A DNA stretch of 64,000 nucleotides, from NCBI GenBank assembly GCA_001566295.1, contig KQ964284.1, positions 27,162 through 91,161 of the forward strand, given 5' to 3'. The notes beneath the pieces were generated by a model, which worked only from the letters and a program-made list of their open reading frames with translations, was not told the origin of the DNA and made no database searches. This stretch comes from Microdochium bolleyi. Its lineage: Eukaryota > Ascomycota > Sordariomycetes > Xylariales > Microdochiaceae. Below are positions 1-11,152 of this stretch, in pieces. The position numbers and the translations under genes were made by a program. The first letter of the stretch is position 1. The number at the start of each line of letters is the position of its first letter.

Positions 1-1090
1 ATTACAGCGATATTTGACTATTGCCTCCATCATCGTCCTCATCTCGAATTTGGGCATTACCAAGAGGTCCTGGTGTAGCACAAGAGGCAAGTGCAGGAGG
101 TGGACAAGTCCGGTTACTAAGTTTAATCATTAGCAGAGGCTTTTGTCTTCGTTGCACGAATAGAGAGAGAAAGTAGTCTTGGCGTCATCACAAGCCACTT
201 ACTGTGGTAGAATGGTAATATCCCGAGGACTGATCTATGTTCTCCCATGGGAGCAAGCTGCCGCATCTGCCGAAGCTGGCTGATAACGTTGGCATGTGAT
301 ATCATGACCTACAGAAGATTAGCGATGTTGGCCCAGTGTTGTATACGTTCCAGAACATAAAGGAGAAGGTCATCGTACGGCCTTTGGTTTCCCAGTGGTC
401 CCCGAGCTGAATGACAAGAATGCGCACGTCGCGGCAGCGGATCCGACTAAGCCCGGTGCAGCTCGTCGGAGCGTGGCCGATCCAAGGAATTTCCCGCTTT
501 CGACAAGGCCCTTAAGTGTCTGCCTATTACCGCTGTTGGTCCCGTCGTCGATGAGGACCGCTCTCTCGTCCGCGAGGCTAACCTTCCCGCAGGCCGTCCG
601 CACCCGGGCCAGAGCTGACGAGTCTGTAAAGACGACCTTTGCTCGCGACGCGCGGAGGTAGTGTATCAGGTCCTGACTACTGGTCTCGGGGGGTAGGAGG
701 GTGACCACAGCGTTGAGCCGGCCGGCCGCGAACATGGCGACAGGGTATGAGATGGAGTTGCGGCTAACAATGGCGACTGTGTCTCCGGCCTGTAGGTCAA
801 ACAGGCTGGCTAAAGCAGCGGACGCATACACGGCGGCGTCTTTAAGTTCGGCAAAGGAGATGAATTCGCTTGTCGTCGCGTCCTTGAAGCCAGGTTGCTG
901 CGACGGGGGAGTAGACACTGCGGTACTGCCTTGGGTGGCTCCCTCGTCTTTGCCGTGCTCGAAGAGCCACTGCCATATCGACAGATTAGTCAAGTCTTGA
1001 TGTATTATTAGTATTCTTTCAGCTGCGATTTCAAGCTAGCACTGGTATGTATGACGTACCAGGCTCAAGGTACGGTCCAAAGTAGGGCAT
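1..1090 (-). CDS. Acyl-CoA ligase, 4-coumarate-CoA ligase type (5' part, runs off left edge)
   Basis: ANL-superfamily adenylating enzyme, expected to activate a carboxylic acid to its acyl-AMP and then acyl-CoA. Exons on the minus strand are 1060-1090, 379-995, 203-308 and 1-116 (continuing beyond the window), joined by introns of 64, 70 and 86 bases with GT-AG ends and consistent phase. The first exon starts MPYFGPYLEP and joins DLTNLSIWQWLFEHG, the usual opening of this family. The A3 AMP-binding signature SSGTTGKPKAV is at about residues 204-214, and PFYHITGLVHLL follows. About 290 residues are visible; the C-terminal A5-A10 motifs lie outside. The substrate cannot be told. The longest continuous reading frame alone would begin at a TTG, so the short first exon decides the true ATG. 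Confidence 0.8.
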
Positions 1091-2442
1091 GATTAAACAA
1101 GCTGAGTGCGGATAGTGAAAAGTCGAAGCCAGTCAAGAAATCAAGCATCGCGGGATCGTGGATATGGTATAAGTGACCTACAAGTGGGTACAACCCAATA
1201 CCAAATGCCTGTGCATTTCCGCCACCGAGGGTTGGAGCTCAGCATTTATCCGCAGCCAGGGCTGGGAGCCGCTGTTTATGTCGGGGGTGGTGCTGGGGTG
1301 TGCCGCCCCTGTGGGCTTGACTCGTCCAAGCTGACTACGCTATGGACAGCATATTGGACCTCGGGCAACAGCAGGATGGGGCACGGAGCGTGCTTACGTG
1401 ATCTGGTGCTCACATGCTACATGGGCCAAACGCGGAGCACAATGACAATGATTTCGAAAACCTCCTAAAGGGACTTAAGCTGATGCAGTCGAGGGTCATA
1501 TTGAAGTGCACAGTGATAGAAATTACAAGCAAATTACAAGCAGTGCTTTCCACGCGACGACGCAGATCGGAAGGTGCGACGAGGATGGTGGCCTAGTACC
1601 AGCTGAAGCTCCTGCTCCTGAGGGTAATACAGTCCGGGTCATCATGGTCGGAGGACTCGTCCAAGAGTCGAGCGATGCGTGAACTTCAAACATTGTGCCA
1701 TCGTGTGGTAGTCGCATTCGTGGTTATGGGCACGCCGAACTGTGCCCTGATATGCCTCTGCTATCTGAGGAGCCAGGAACCTCGGGAAGTCTGGGAGGTA
1801 CAGACATGTCAATGTCCGACGTCCCACGGGAATGTTTACAAAATGGAAAACGGGATTGGTATTGTTTCGCTGAAGTGTTCTCCTTGGTCCAGACCTTCAA
1901 GTGTTAATGGACCTAATGGCGAAGGAACAGTGCTGTTTCTAGATAGCCCCGCCGCCTGTGGCTCAACAAATGCTCTTCCACATTATCCCTGACTGATCTC
2001 GTGCAGACTTTGACTGCCAAATTCGGGCATATGCAACAACGCTGAATGCAGTAAGGGCGATGTTCTTATGGCCACTACTATGCCTTTCAAGCAGTAACAC
2101 TCATAGTATCAGGACACGTTTTCGCAGGAACAAGTTGCCCCGTACCACCTCTGTCAGGCTATTATCGGTAGGTGCCTAGGTAGGGCTGCGCGACGTTGCA
2201 CTGTTCGTCGCAAGCGTGTTAGACAACCTTTCCATTTCTCGAGCTACAAAAGCATGGCTCCTATCTGGTTGAATATTGTTGTGCCAAGCACAAAGTGGGC
2301 TAACCACCACTGTGACACCATCGGCGGGACTTGTTAAAGGCATTTGCCCATATAATGGCTCTTGATATGGAGCAGCTAGTGACATTTTGACGAACTCCAA
2401 TTATCATAGAAGCTGATGCAATGATGCACGCTCTCGAAGGGC
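1091..2442. other. Intergenic, no gene seen
   Basis: Divides the ligase promoter from the 3' end of the dehydrogenase. Only short, composition-driven open frames occur. I see no domain, RNA gene or repeat. Confidence 0.5.
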
Positions 2443-3396
2443 TCAATTGAGGTCAATAGTTCCCAGATCCTCCCCTGTGGCATGACGAATCGCATATGAG
2501 ACCTGGTCTAGTACATCTGTCGGCACATACAAGTCCTCGGTCTTGCCCATGACGGCGCCAAAGTTGGCCAAGTAGCCCTCAGGTTTCGTCTCGTTGCAAT
2601 GTCCCGGAACCGTGGCCAAGGTTGTGCGTGCTGCACGGCCACCACCAACGCTGAAGAGCTCCCCAGAGACAGGGCAGTTCTCGCTCGCCAGCGCGACGAC
2701 AAAGTCTGCGACTAGATGTGTGTGGAAGTACTGGCGAGTGATGCGCTTGATGACGGGCGAGAGATCGGACATGCGCGACGCAGCAGAGGGAAGGACTCCG
2801 TTCATCTTGATGCCATGCTGGGGGCTCATTCGGCCCAGGTCGCGAGTGAGGCCGTACACGGCGCCCTTGGAGGACACATAGCCGCCGTCGCCGCCTGCGC
2901 CCATGCCGAACAGGCTGTCGGACGATGTGTTGATGATGCGGCCGTAGCCCTGCTTCTGCATGGTCGGATAGACGGCGCTGATGAGCATGATGGTACCTAG
3001 AGCCGCGATCTCCCACGTCCGCCGGAAGGAGTCGACATTGACGTTGTCGTGGCTACTGTCGAAGGAGCCTGCGGTGCCGGCATTGTTGACTAGTATGTCA
3101 ACGGTGCCGTACTCGTCGATGGTCTTTTGCACAAGCTGCTGCACTTCGCTCTGTAGAGATATGTCTGAGCCGTCGCCGAGTGCCTCGCCCCCCTTGGCGC
3201 GAATCTCTTGAACAACGGCGTTGGCTCGCTCGGGGGTGCCCTTCTTGCCGTCGAGGGAGCCTCCATAGTCGTTGACGACAACGCGGGCGCCATGTGCCGC
3301 GAGGAGAAGGGCATACTCACGGCCTAGGCCACCGCCCGCGCCGGTGACGATGGCAACGCGGCCCTGGAGGGAAGCGGATGTCCCAGCTGCTGTCAT
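2443..3396 (-). CDS. Short-chain dehydrogenase/reductase, MFE-2 (hydroxyacyl-CoA dehydrogenase) like
   Basis: Single-exon 317-residue NAD(P)-dependent oxidoreductase. The Rossmann motif TGAGGGLG is at residues 18-25, NNAG at 104-107, a catalytic Ser near 158 (NTSSDS), and the YxxxK pair is Tyr173/Lys177 (YVSSK). The opening and the VVVNDYGG segment resemble the dehydrogenase domains of fungal peroxisomal multifunctional beta-oxidation enzyme, but the hydratase domain is absent and no C-terminal SKL-type signal is present (it ends TIDLN). The frame stays open 37 codons upstream to 3507; I prefer the ATG at 3396 because it lies 12 residues before the first beta strand. Its place next to an acyl-CoA ligase suggests an acyl-CoA or alcohol substrate, which is inference. 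Confidence 0.85.
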   Translation of the reverse strand: MTAAGTSASLQGRVAIVTGAGGGLGREYALLLAAHGARVVVNDYGGSLDGKKGTPERANAVVQEIRAKGGEALGDGSDISLQSEVQQLVQKTIDEYGTVDILVNNAGTAGSFDSSHDNVNVDSFRRTWEIAALGTIMLISAVYPTMQKQGYGRIINTSSDSLFGMGAGGDGGYVSSKGAVYGLTRDLGRMSPQHGIKMNGVLPSAASRMSDLSPVIKRITRQYFHTHLVADFVVALASENCPVSGELFSVGGGRAARTTLATVPGHCNETKPEGYLANFGAVMGKTEDLYVPTDVLDQVSYAIRHATGEDLGTIDLN

Positions 3397-3650
3397 GGTG
3401 GGTGTGGATGTGGGTGCTAGCAAGCAGAGTGGTCTGTTGCTCTGAGACTCTGAGACTTGGGCGCGCCGGCGAGAGTACAGAGGCAGGGCTGTTTTGTGTG
3501 AGCTCACCTCACCTCAGGCGCGAGATGCCCTGCTCCACGGCCAAGCCCCAGCTGACTCGCCGCCGTGGGGTCTGGCCTGCCGGGATCCTGGGGCCGAGCA
3601 TCCCCACGTTTTGGCCCTGCTACGTGCGGGGAAACCCCGTGTTTGTGTCT

Positions 3651-3671
3651 CCCCCCCCCCCCCCCCCCCCC
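3651..3671. repeat. Poly(C) tract, 21 bases
   Basis: Uninterrupted run of 21 C residues in the divergent promoter; its length is likely to vary between isolates or between sequencing reads. Confidence 0.95.
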
Positions 3672-4069
3672 GCACAGCACAGGCGCTTTGGTTGGACCCG
3701 ACTGACTCAAAGAGTCGAGTCAGGGCGCCCCCAGTTTCCTGCCTTCCCAGCCTCCCGGCTCCCGGCTTCCCAGTCCCCAGACGCCACCAAATTCACTCAT
3801 GGTCAGTCCTCCACGTGAGTCGCCCTCACCTCCGCACCTCCCAGCTGGCGGCGTGAGACAGGGCCACGCGGTGGCCAGGGCTCCGGGTCTCGCCCGCCGT
3901 GGTCTGTGCCACTTGAGCCTCGCCGCCGCGATACAAGACGTGCGCTCCCAAGACACAGTATATCACCTCCAACCCCACCCGGTGCCGGTGCTGATCATCC
4001 AGACGGCAACCCAATAGTTGCAAGCTCGTCGTCTCTCCTCTGTCTGCGCCGATTCTACAGGGTCGATAC

Positions 4070-4078
4070 TATAAACAA
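4070..4078 (+). promoter_or_regulatory. TATA-like element upstream of MFS transporter
   Basis: TATAAACAA about 77 bases before the transporter ATG, in an otherwise pyrimidine-rich leader. Sequence resemblance only. Confidence 0.4.
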
Positions 4079-4146
4079 ACGTCGTGCGCTCTTGGACAAC
4101 CAACACCTGGCCCTGCAACCAACTTCACACCCCTGCACCATCCAAG

Positions 4147-5934
4147 ATGGACAGTTCCGAGAAGAAGGCTCATGAGCCCATCGAGCACGTCGAGCAGACC
4201 AGCATGACTGCCATCTCCAAGGCCGAGCTTGCCGCCCGGCAGATTGCCTATGAGAGGAGCTTGACCTTCTGGCAGACAGTCCGCATCTTCTGGCGGAGCA
4301 CTCTCTGGATTCTTTATGGCCAGCTCGTCGTGTTTGGATACGGCATCGATGGTGTCATTGCTGGCTACCTTCTCGGAATCCCCCGCTTCCGGTAAGTCCA
4401 TGTCTGTTCCCTCTTGATGCATCGTCAATGCACACACAAAAACACGACATGTCGGCTAATAGACGTCTGATATTACAGCCAAGACTACGGTGAAGCCTTC
4501 GGTACGGGAGTCACCGCCTCATACATTGTCCCTGCAACATGGCAGAGCCTGTACGGCGGCATATCGCAACTTTGTGCTATCCTTGGCGCAGTCCTGGCCG
4601 GCTGGCTGGCTGATCGCATCGGGCGACGGTACACAAACATCGGCCTCTGCGCCTTGTCCATGATCGGCGTCGGCGTCCAATACCTTTCTACATATCGCGG
4701 CTCCCTGGGCATATTGACTGCCGGAAAGGCGATCAACGGTGTCCCGATTGGCGGTTGGCTTGTCATTGGGCCGCTCTACGCATCCGAGGTGGCCCCTCTT
4801 AAGCTGCGCGGCTGGCTCACTGCCATGACCAACATCATCCAGTTCTCGGGTGTGCTCGTCTTCACCGGCATCATCTACAAGCTGGGTCCGCTTGACGACC
4901 GTAACGCCTACGTCATCCCCTTTGCCTGCCAATGGGCCATCCCCGCCCTCGTGATCCTGACGGGTTGGTTCTGGCCTGAGTCTCCCGTCTGGCTTCTCCG
5001 CGTCGGCCGCACGGAAGAGGCGCGCAAGGCACTCGATCGACTGCACCACGGCGAGCACACCGTCGACAAGGAAGCCATCATGGCTGTGCTCGAGACCTCC
5101 ATCGAACAGGAGGCTGAATACAGAGCCGATACCGCCAACGTCACATACAAGCAGTGTTTCGGCGCCACGGAACGCCACCGCACACTCATTTGCATGTTTA
5201 TTTACGGCTGCCAGTACCTTTCGGGTATTATCTTTGTCCTCGGATACCAGTCCTACTACTTCCAGCTCACGGGCTTCGACGCCTCGACATCCTTCCTCCT
5301 GAGCATGTGCAACAACATCAGCCAGTTCGTCGCCAATATCCTGTCCTGGCCTCTGCTCACGATTGTCGGTCGCCGCCCGCTCATTGTCTGGGGCCAGCTC
5401 GTCTGTGCGGCCACTCTATTCATCATTGGCGGTGCTTCGGTGCCTGGCACCAAGGATGGATATCTCGTCACGATTGCATTCATGTTCGTCTGGGTAAGCT
5501 ATTAATATCCCTCCATCATATTTCTCCCAAGCCAGTTTTTGACCAATCGTGTCTTCCGGCAGGGCTTCGTATACCAAATCACGCTCGGCACTGTCGCCTG
5601 GACTGTGGTGGCCGAGATTCCGTCCCTACGGATGCGCTCGCGTACGCAGGGCTTGTCGAACATGACCCTTTGCATCGTGCAGTGGCTCGTCGGCTTTGTC
5701 TTCCCCTACATGTTCAACCCGGACTCTGGCAACCTCGGCGGCAAGGTTGGCTTCATCTTTGGTGCCACAACCTTTGCCGGCTTCCTTGGCACATGGCTAT
5801 GGCTTCCCGAGACCAAGGACCGCACTGTGGCAGAGCTTGACGAGCTTTTCCAATCAGGCGCGAAGGCACGCACCTTCCACAAGATCAAACTCTCGAGCGC
5901 CGATGAGTCGGCCAATGGAATCAAGGGTGCCTAG
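4147..5934 (+). CDS. MFS sugar-type transporter
   Basis: Plasma-membrane permease of the MFS sugar porter family (hexose, alpha-glucoside or quinate class), 543 residues, from exons 4147-4391, 4479-5493 and 5563-5934. Visible signatures are DRIGRRY after the second membrane segment, PESPVWLLRVGRTEEARKAL at the end of the first six-helix bundle, GRRPLIVWG, and LPETKDRTVAELDELF at the C-terminus. The hydrophobic profile fits 12 membrane spans with cytoplasmic ends. Both introns start GTAAG and preserve frame. It is divergent from the dehydrogenase and convergent with the esterase. The substrate cannot be read from sequence; within an aromatic-type neighbourhood it could import a quinate-like or glycosylated compound, which is inference. 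Confidence 0.9.
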
Positions 5935-6534
5935 ATCGGAGCGGTCCGGACGACACTTTTGGGGGTTTAAGGACACGAATGATTTCTTTTCTTTGACTGG
6001 TGCTAAAACAGCTTGGATCATCGAAATGCACTGTTCAGAACATGTCTGCCGAATATTCTTTTACTATTTACGTTGATAACCATGCCTAGTTAGCAGGTTG
6101 GCCAATTAGTTTATTTGCTTTATCTGCTAGAGTTTCTTGACAGTCGACACGACTGTGTGTACATCAATTATGTTACTCGTTCTTGCAGCATGCCTGCGCA
6201 GCGCTTACTCTGATAGCAGACCTGTGGTGATGAGCTCGAGAGCAGAGGGACAGACGGCAATCACTAGTCTCAACACTCGTAGATTGTTACTTTGTGATCT
6301 CCTAGTTGTGTTCTGCATCATCACTTTTACTCTAACAAGCTCTTTGAGGGGGGACGTAACGATAGTGCGAACCTATTCAAATGCTCCCCGCCACGTGGGC
6401 TGTCGGCAGGCTGTTTTGACAGTGACACGGTTTTGGATTTAGGAGGACTCCTGTGGTGTTTTATGGTGCTCATCATATCGCCTCGTATACGCAGAATATC
6501 ATTCCTGTCCATAACCCGCCAGCTAGCTCATCAA
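5935..6534. other. Convergent intergenic region
   Basis: 3' flanks of the transporter and the esterase. No gene, RNA or repeat seen. Confidence 0.55.
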
Positions 6535-7833
6535 TTACACCCTGTCACGAAGACACTTCGCAGCGATCCAGTCCGCCTGCTGTACCACACCCGCAACAGC
6601 CTCTTGCACATGGGTGTCAAGTGAAGTCTCCGAGTTGAGCAGTGCCTTTACCTCGACCCCAGGCTGCATGCCGCCCCAGTCGATCAAGTTCCATACGTGT
6701 CCTTTATTCGGGGCAACTTTGATGTCCAGGCCCGTATATCCCTCCTACATGAGAGAGGTTTTGTGTGTCAGCCTTTCAAGTCGTCCAATGCACTAGGCGG
6801 TAGAGCTAACTCACTTTTTCTACGTTACTGGCAAACGCCAGTATATCCGCCACGAAGAGATCAAGCTCGCCAGACATAAGCAGCGTGCTTGCAGGTAGAG
6901 CTGCCGCCCAGCCAGTGGTGCACGTGATGGGGCATGTGTACTTGTCCATGGGCTGTGAGTCGAGGTACGCCTTGCTCCACGTGTTGAGCGCGCCGCGGTG
7001 CAGGCAGTCTTTACTGGCGTTGCGGTGGTACGACTCGCCGTCGTTGCGCAGGTTGACCCACGGGCTCATGAGGCACGCTGCGATCACACCCGGGGTGCCA
7101 GGCGCCACGATTCCGTCCGCGCAAGTGGCGACAAGGACACCAGCTTGAATCCCGCAATCCACGGGTGGTATGGCTGGGTGTGGCTCGGACAGGTGTCGCA
7201 GCAGGGCCAGGCAGAGATTGCCGCCGGCCGAGTCGCCAGCAAGCACGATGGGTTTACCGCGCGCGAGTATGTATGTGTATGCCGAAGAGATCTGCCGCAG
7301 GGCATGCGGGAAGGGGTGCTCCGGGGCTAGGTCGTACCCGACGGCTAGGATGTCCACGAGAACGCCCCGGGCGCGCAGCTCCACAGCGAGCTGCAAGAGG
7401 TAGGACGCTGCCGAGCATGGCGAGCCAGAAACGAAGCCGCCGCCGTGAATGTACATGATGGTATGCGTTGCGCCCGGGGCCCTCGATAGCCAGAGGCCAT
7501 CAAACTCCGTCGCGTTGACCTGGTAAGAGCATAAGTCTGGTGTTATCTATGGGAGTCCCGTGGAACCGGGGGGGGGGGGGGACTGGCCAGGCGTCAGGGG
7601 CCTTTTCCACATACGCTGCCGCATTGCGCGTTTTCCTCCAACAGACTCGGACAGCCGGCGAGGAGTGCCTGGACATCTACACAAGCGCTGGTGACAGCTC
7701 TGAACTGTAGGGTGGACAGTGATTTGGCGAACCTCGTGGTTGAAAAGTCAGCTGGTGAAACATGCAAAATTTAGGAGACAGCCGATACTTGCAGAGGGTC
7801 AGTACCATTGGATTGTTGCGTTGGTGACAACAT
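6535..7833 (-). CDS. Alpha/beta hydrolase, HSL family (hydrolase_3)
   Basis: Serine esterase/lipase-type protein of about 359 residues. Minus-strand exons are 7806-7833, 7615-7751, 6815-7519 and 6535-6744. The oxyanion motif HGGGF is at residues 80-84, the nucleophile elbow GDSAGG has Ser near 152, the acid is in SGELDLF, and the base is the His in NKGHVWNL, encoded by the last exon. The family is usually 330-360 residues, which fits. The last three exons are firm. The first exon, only 28 bases beginning at 7833, is the only short in-frame ATG I could splice on (54-base intron), so the N-terminus is tentative. No signal peptide is visible, suggesting a cytosolic enzyme. The intron at 7520-7614 contains a 14-base G run. 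Confidence 0.75.
7568..7581. repeat. Poly(G) tract, 14 bases, inside an intron
   Basis: Run of 14 G on the plus strand (C on the coding strand) inside intron 2 of the esterase gene. Confidence 0.9.
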
Positions 7834-8833
7834 GCATCAACGTCGGGCCTTTGCGGCCTCGTACGCGTGCTAGGTAGACTCGAAGCTTGGCTCCCGGTAT
7901 GATGTACCCTTTTGATGACCGTGTCAGCTCGTGATGTTGGTCAAGGTATCAAACAGCGAGTGTAAAAGGATGCCGATGCACAGATTAGCCATGACTTACA
8001 ACGGAGAAGAGCTAGAGACAGCGTGAGCCGAACATTGTCGAAGGTAGAGGAAAGAGTGGTCATTATGACAACTCTATTCAAACAATGTAGCCGGGAAAAA
8101 AGAATTCTGCGAAACTCGACTTTCGAACGCGCACACGTCGATGGATGCGCAAAACTGCAGACAAAAAGGGCAGTGACCAAAACGGACTAGAAACACAACG
8201 GTCCCTGAACCATTGATATCTTCCCTATGAAAATGTCTTTCCGGTGCTGCCATCAGTGAAGGACTTGTGAACAGCATACAAGACCCCCACGAAGTACCAT
8301 AGCCCCGACATGGGCACACTGGAAAGGCAATGAGATGCCCATCGAGGGGGTCTGGCACGTTCTCCCTCATGCCCCCCACACTGTTCCCCACACACCACGT
8401 CTCTGCCACCCCGCAACGTAGTCAGTGCGTGCCTGACAAAGTCAGCCGAGTCAGCTGGCGGAAGTGCGGGGAAAGCGCTGCATCAGGGGAAGTGGTGTGG
8501 TTCACACCGTCGGCAATGTCTTTGCTGACTCGCGTTTCAGAGCCTCGGATTCTGCATCCCTCGCCACTTCTCCGTGATGGTCCCCGCACACGCCCGCGAG
8601 CTGGATATGCGGAGCTCGCATCTTCGTCCGATGCTAGAGGCAGGCGATCATCGTGTCCCTGCTGCGCACGTATATGCGAGCGGATCGCTCAAGTCGGCCA
8701 GCCTGCCCTGACCTCTCTACAGGTGGCAAGCAGGAACCGGTGCGCATCTGTCGTCTTCCATCTCTCTACACTAGATCCGCAGCACCCTTTGGTCCATTCA
8801 AACACTCTGCACCGAGCGCCTATCCTCGCCAAA
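7834..8833. other. Divergent promoter region, no gene seen
   Basis: About 1 kb between the esterase and the flavin monooxygenase. The long frame entering the monooxygenase from 8330 is an upstream extension without domain content. Confidence 0.55.
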
Positions 8834-10972
8834 ATGACCCTCCCGGAGTCCTTGCCCAACGACTATTCCTATACCTTCGACAACCGTGTGGGCGGAACAC
8901 CAATCTCACCAGACGGTGAGACTCTGCCCTATGCGATCTCTGAGCACATATTATGGGCCCCTCGTAAGCTGCGCGTTGCGTCAATCGGGGCTGGCGCGTC
9001 CGGCATCATGTTGTGCTACAAGAAGGAAAAGGAATTCGGCGACGACATTGACCTTGTTGTCTACGATAGTATGTCTTGGGACCCTCGCTCTCGTACAGCA
9101 TTGCCGTCCATAATCTAACTCGGTCGCCTCTCCCTAGGATATCCCAAGCCAGGCGGTGTTTGGTATGCCAACAAGTACCCTGGCTGCCGCTGCGACGTGC
9201 CCTCGCCCGCATATCAGTTCTCCTTCGCACCCAAGCCCGACTGGTCGCGCTACTACTCGCCCGCCTCGGAGATTCAGGCCTACTATGAGACCTTTGCCCG
9301 CGAGCGAGGTTACCTTGACAAATACATCAAGCTCAGCCACCGCGTAGACAGCGCGCGCTGGGACGAGGCCAGCAGCCAGTGGGAGCTCTCGATCACCGAC
9401 ATCTCAGCTTCGGGCGAGGAGCGCTCTTTTGTCGACCGAGTCGATTTCCTCGTCGCCAATACGGGCATCCTCAACACGTGGAAATGGCCCGACATCCCCG
9501 CGCGAGAAAGTTTCCGTGGCGGTATCACCCACTCGGCCGACTTTGACACCAATCTTGATCTTAAGGACAAAACCGTGCTCGTCATAGGTTCAGGCTCGTC
9601 GTCGTTACAGATTGTGCCTGCCATCCGGGGTACGGCCAAGAAAATCATCTCTTTCTACCGGACGCCGCAGTGGATCGGCTCTGGGCTACCCATGGAAGGG
9701 TACACGGACGAGCTGGGGCGCAACTTCAACTGTGAGTCATCTCCTACTTCTTCATCTTCTTTCCTCTCGGGTGGGCCCTGGCTGACCACTGGCTTCAGAC
9801 ACCGACGAGCAGAAGCAAAAGTTCGCCAACGACGAGGCGGGCTACTTGGCGCACCGAAAGGCCATGGAGACCAAGATTAACTCGAGCTTCCGAGCAAACA
9901 TTGCGGCGCACAAATTTCAGCAAATAGGGAGAGAAGTGAGTGCCATTGCCACCTCCAACAACTCTATCACAAATAGCTAACAATACACCACGCAGGTCGT
10001 GACCAAACACATGATCAAGACACTAGACAATCGGGAAGACCTGATTAAACGCCTTGTACCTCAGTTCGCGCTGGGTTGCCGGCGGCTCGGCCCTGCCGAG
10101 GGCTTCCTCGAGGCCTTCCTCGAGGACGATGTGCAGCTGGCCGAGGGCGAGATTGCGACTTTTACCGAGACGGGCGTCAGAACCACCGATGGTGTTGACT
10201 ACAATGCAGATGTCATCATCTGCGCGACGGGCTTCGAGGTCAGCTTCCGGCCGCATTTCCCCATCGTGGGCCGCGGGGGCGTGCCGCTCGCCGAAGCCTG
10301 GAAGGACGACCCGTCGGCCTACCTCGCCATGGCGGCGAGTGGTTTTCCCAACTTTATGAGTGAGTCCTGCTGCTGATTCTTCTTTCCCACTCAAGCACGT
10401 ATGTTTTGAGGTGTGCACAAAGAAAGGCGGCTGACTAGTCTTTTTCTTTTCTCACTAGTTGGCTCTCTCGGGCCGAACTGCCCAGCGGGACATGGTTCCT
10501 TTGTAACGGTGCTCGAGGCTGCGCAAAATTATGTCTGCAAGATGATACGGAAGATACAAACGGAGAACATCCGTAGTGTCGACGTGAAAAAGGCCGCCCT
10601 GGACGAGTACAACGAGCACGTGCACATTTGGTTGAAAAGGACGTAGGTTGACAACCCCCTCATCTGTACCCGCTGAGGAAAAATTGCTGATCATGAATTA
10701 TGACCTTCTGCAGAGTATGGGCGTCCGGCTGCCGCTCCTGGTATAACCAGGGCAAGCCCGGCGGCAAAGTGACAGCGCAGTACCCCGGCTCGCTGGTACA
10801 TTGGCGACTCATGCTCGAGACCCCGAGGTTCGAGGACTACGACATCGAGTACCGTAGCCGCAACCGGTTTGAGTTTATGGGCAACGGCTTCACCGAGAAG
10901 GAGGTTGCAGGCCATGACCTCGCGTGGTACCTCGAGCCTGAGCACATTGCGAAGCCACTGTTTGATCACTAG
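8834..10972 (+). CDS. FAD-dependent Baeyer-Villiger-type monooxygenase
   Basis: Flavoprotein of 590 residues that would use NADPH and oxygen to insert oxygen next to a ketone or hydroxylate a substrate. Six exons: 8834-9068, 9138-9731, 9799-9935, 9996-10359, 10459-10642, 10714-10972; all junctions are GT-AG and in phase. The FAD-binding GAGASG is at residues 52-57, followed by GGVWYANKYPGCRCD. The second nucleotide-binding motif GSGSSS is at 229-234. The Baeyer-Villiger fingerprint region is FRGGITHSADFD at 204-215; the family consensus FxGxxxHxxxW(P/D) has Trp where this protein has Phe. ICATGFEVSF near the C-terminal third is the usual ATG motif. No signal peptide. Class assignment is good; the substrate is unknown. 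Confidence 0.88.
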
Positions 10973-11152
10973 AGTTGGAGTGGGAGGGATACACTTTAGA
11001 TACATAGAATTGAACGTCATGAACTCGACGTACCTCCGTCTGTAAATGATACACTCAAGACAAACATACAATCTGGCAGCACTGGCCTGAGCGTCACTGT
11101 TATCCTCCGCAGTAGCCCTCCCTTCGTGCATGGTCCGCACGGCACCCGTCTG

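Larger units (their letters stand above)
3397..4146. other. Divergent promoter region
   Basis: Shared upstream region of the dehydrogenase (minus) and the MFS transporter (plus). It carries a 21-base C tract at 3651-3671. The overlapping open frames across this tract are low-complexity artefacts. Confidence 0.6.

Noticed and set aside
3378..3856. Overlapping 70-150-residue open frames on both strands across the poly(C) tract
   Set aside because: Low-complexity Pro/Arg/Ser translations without domains; explained by the homopolymer and GC-rich promoter.
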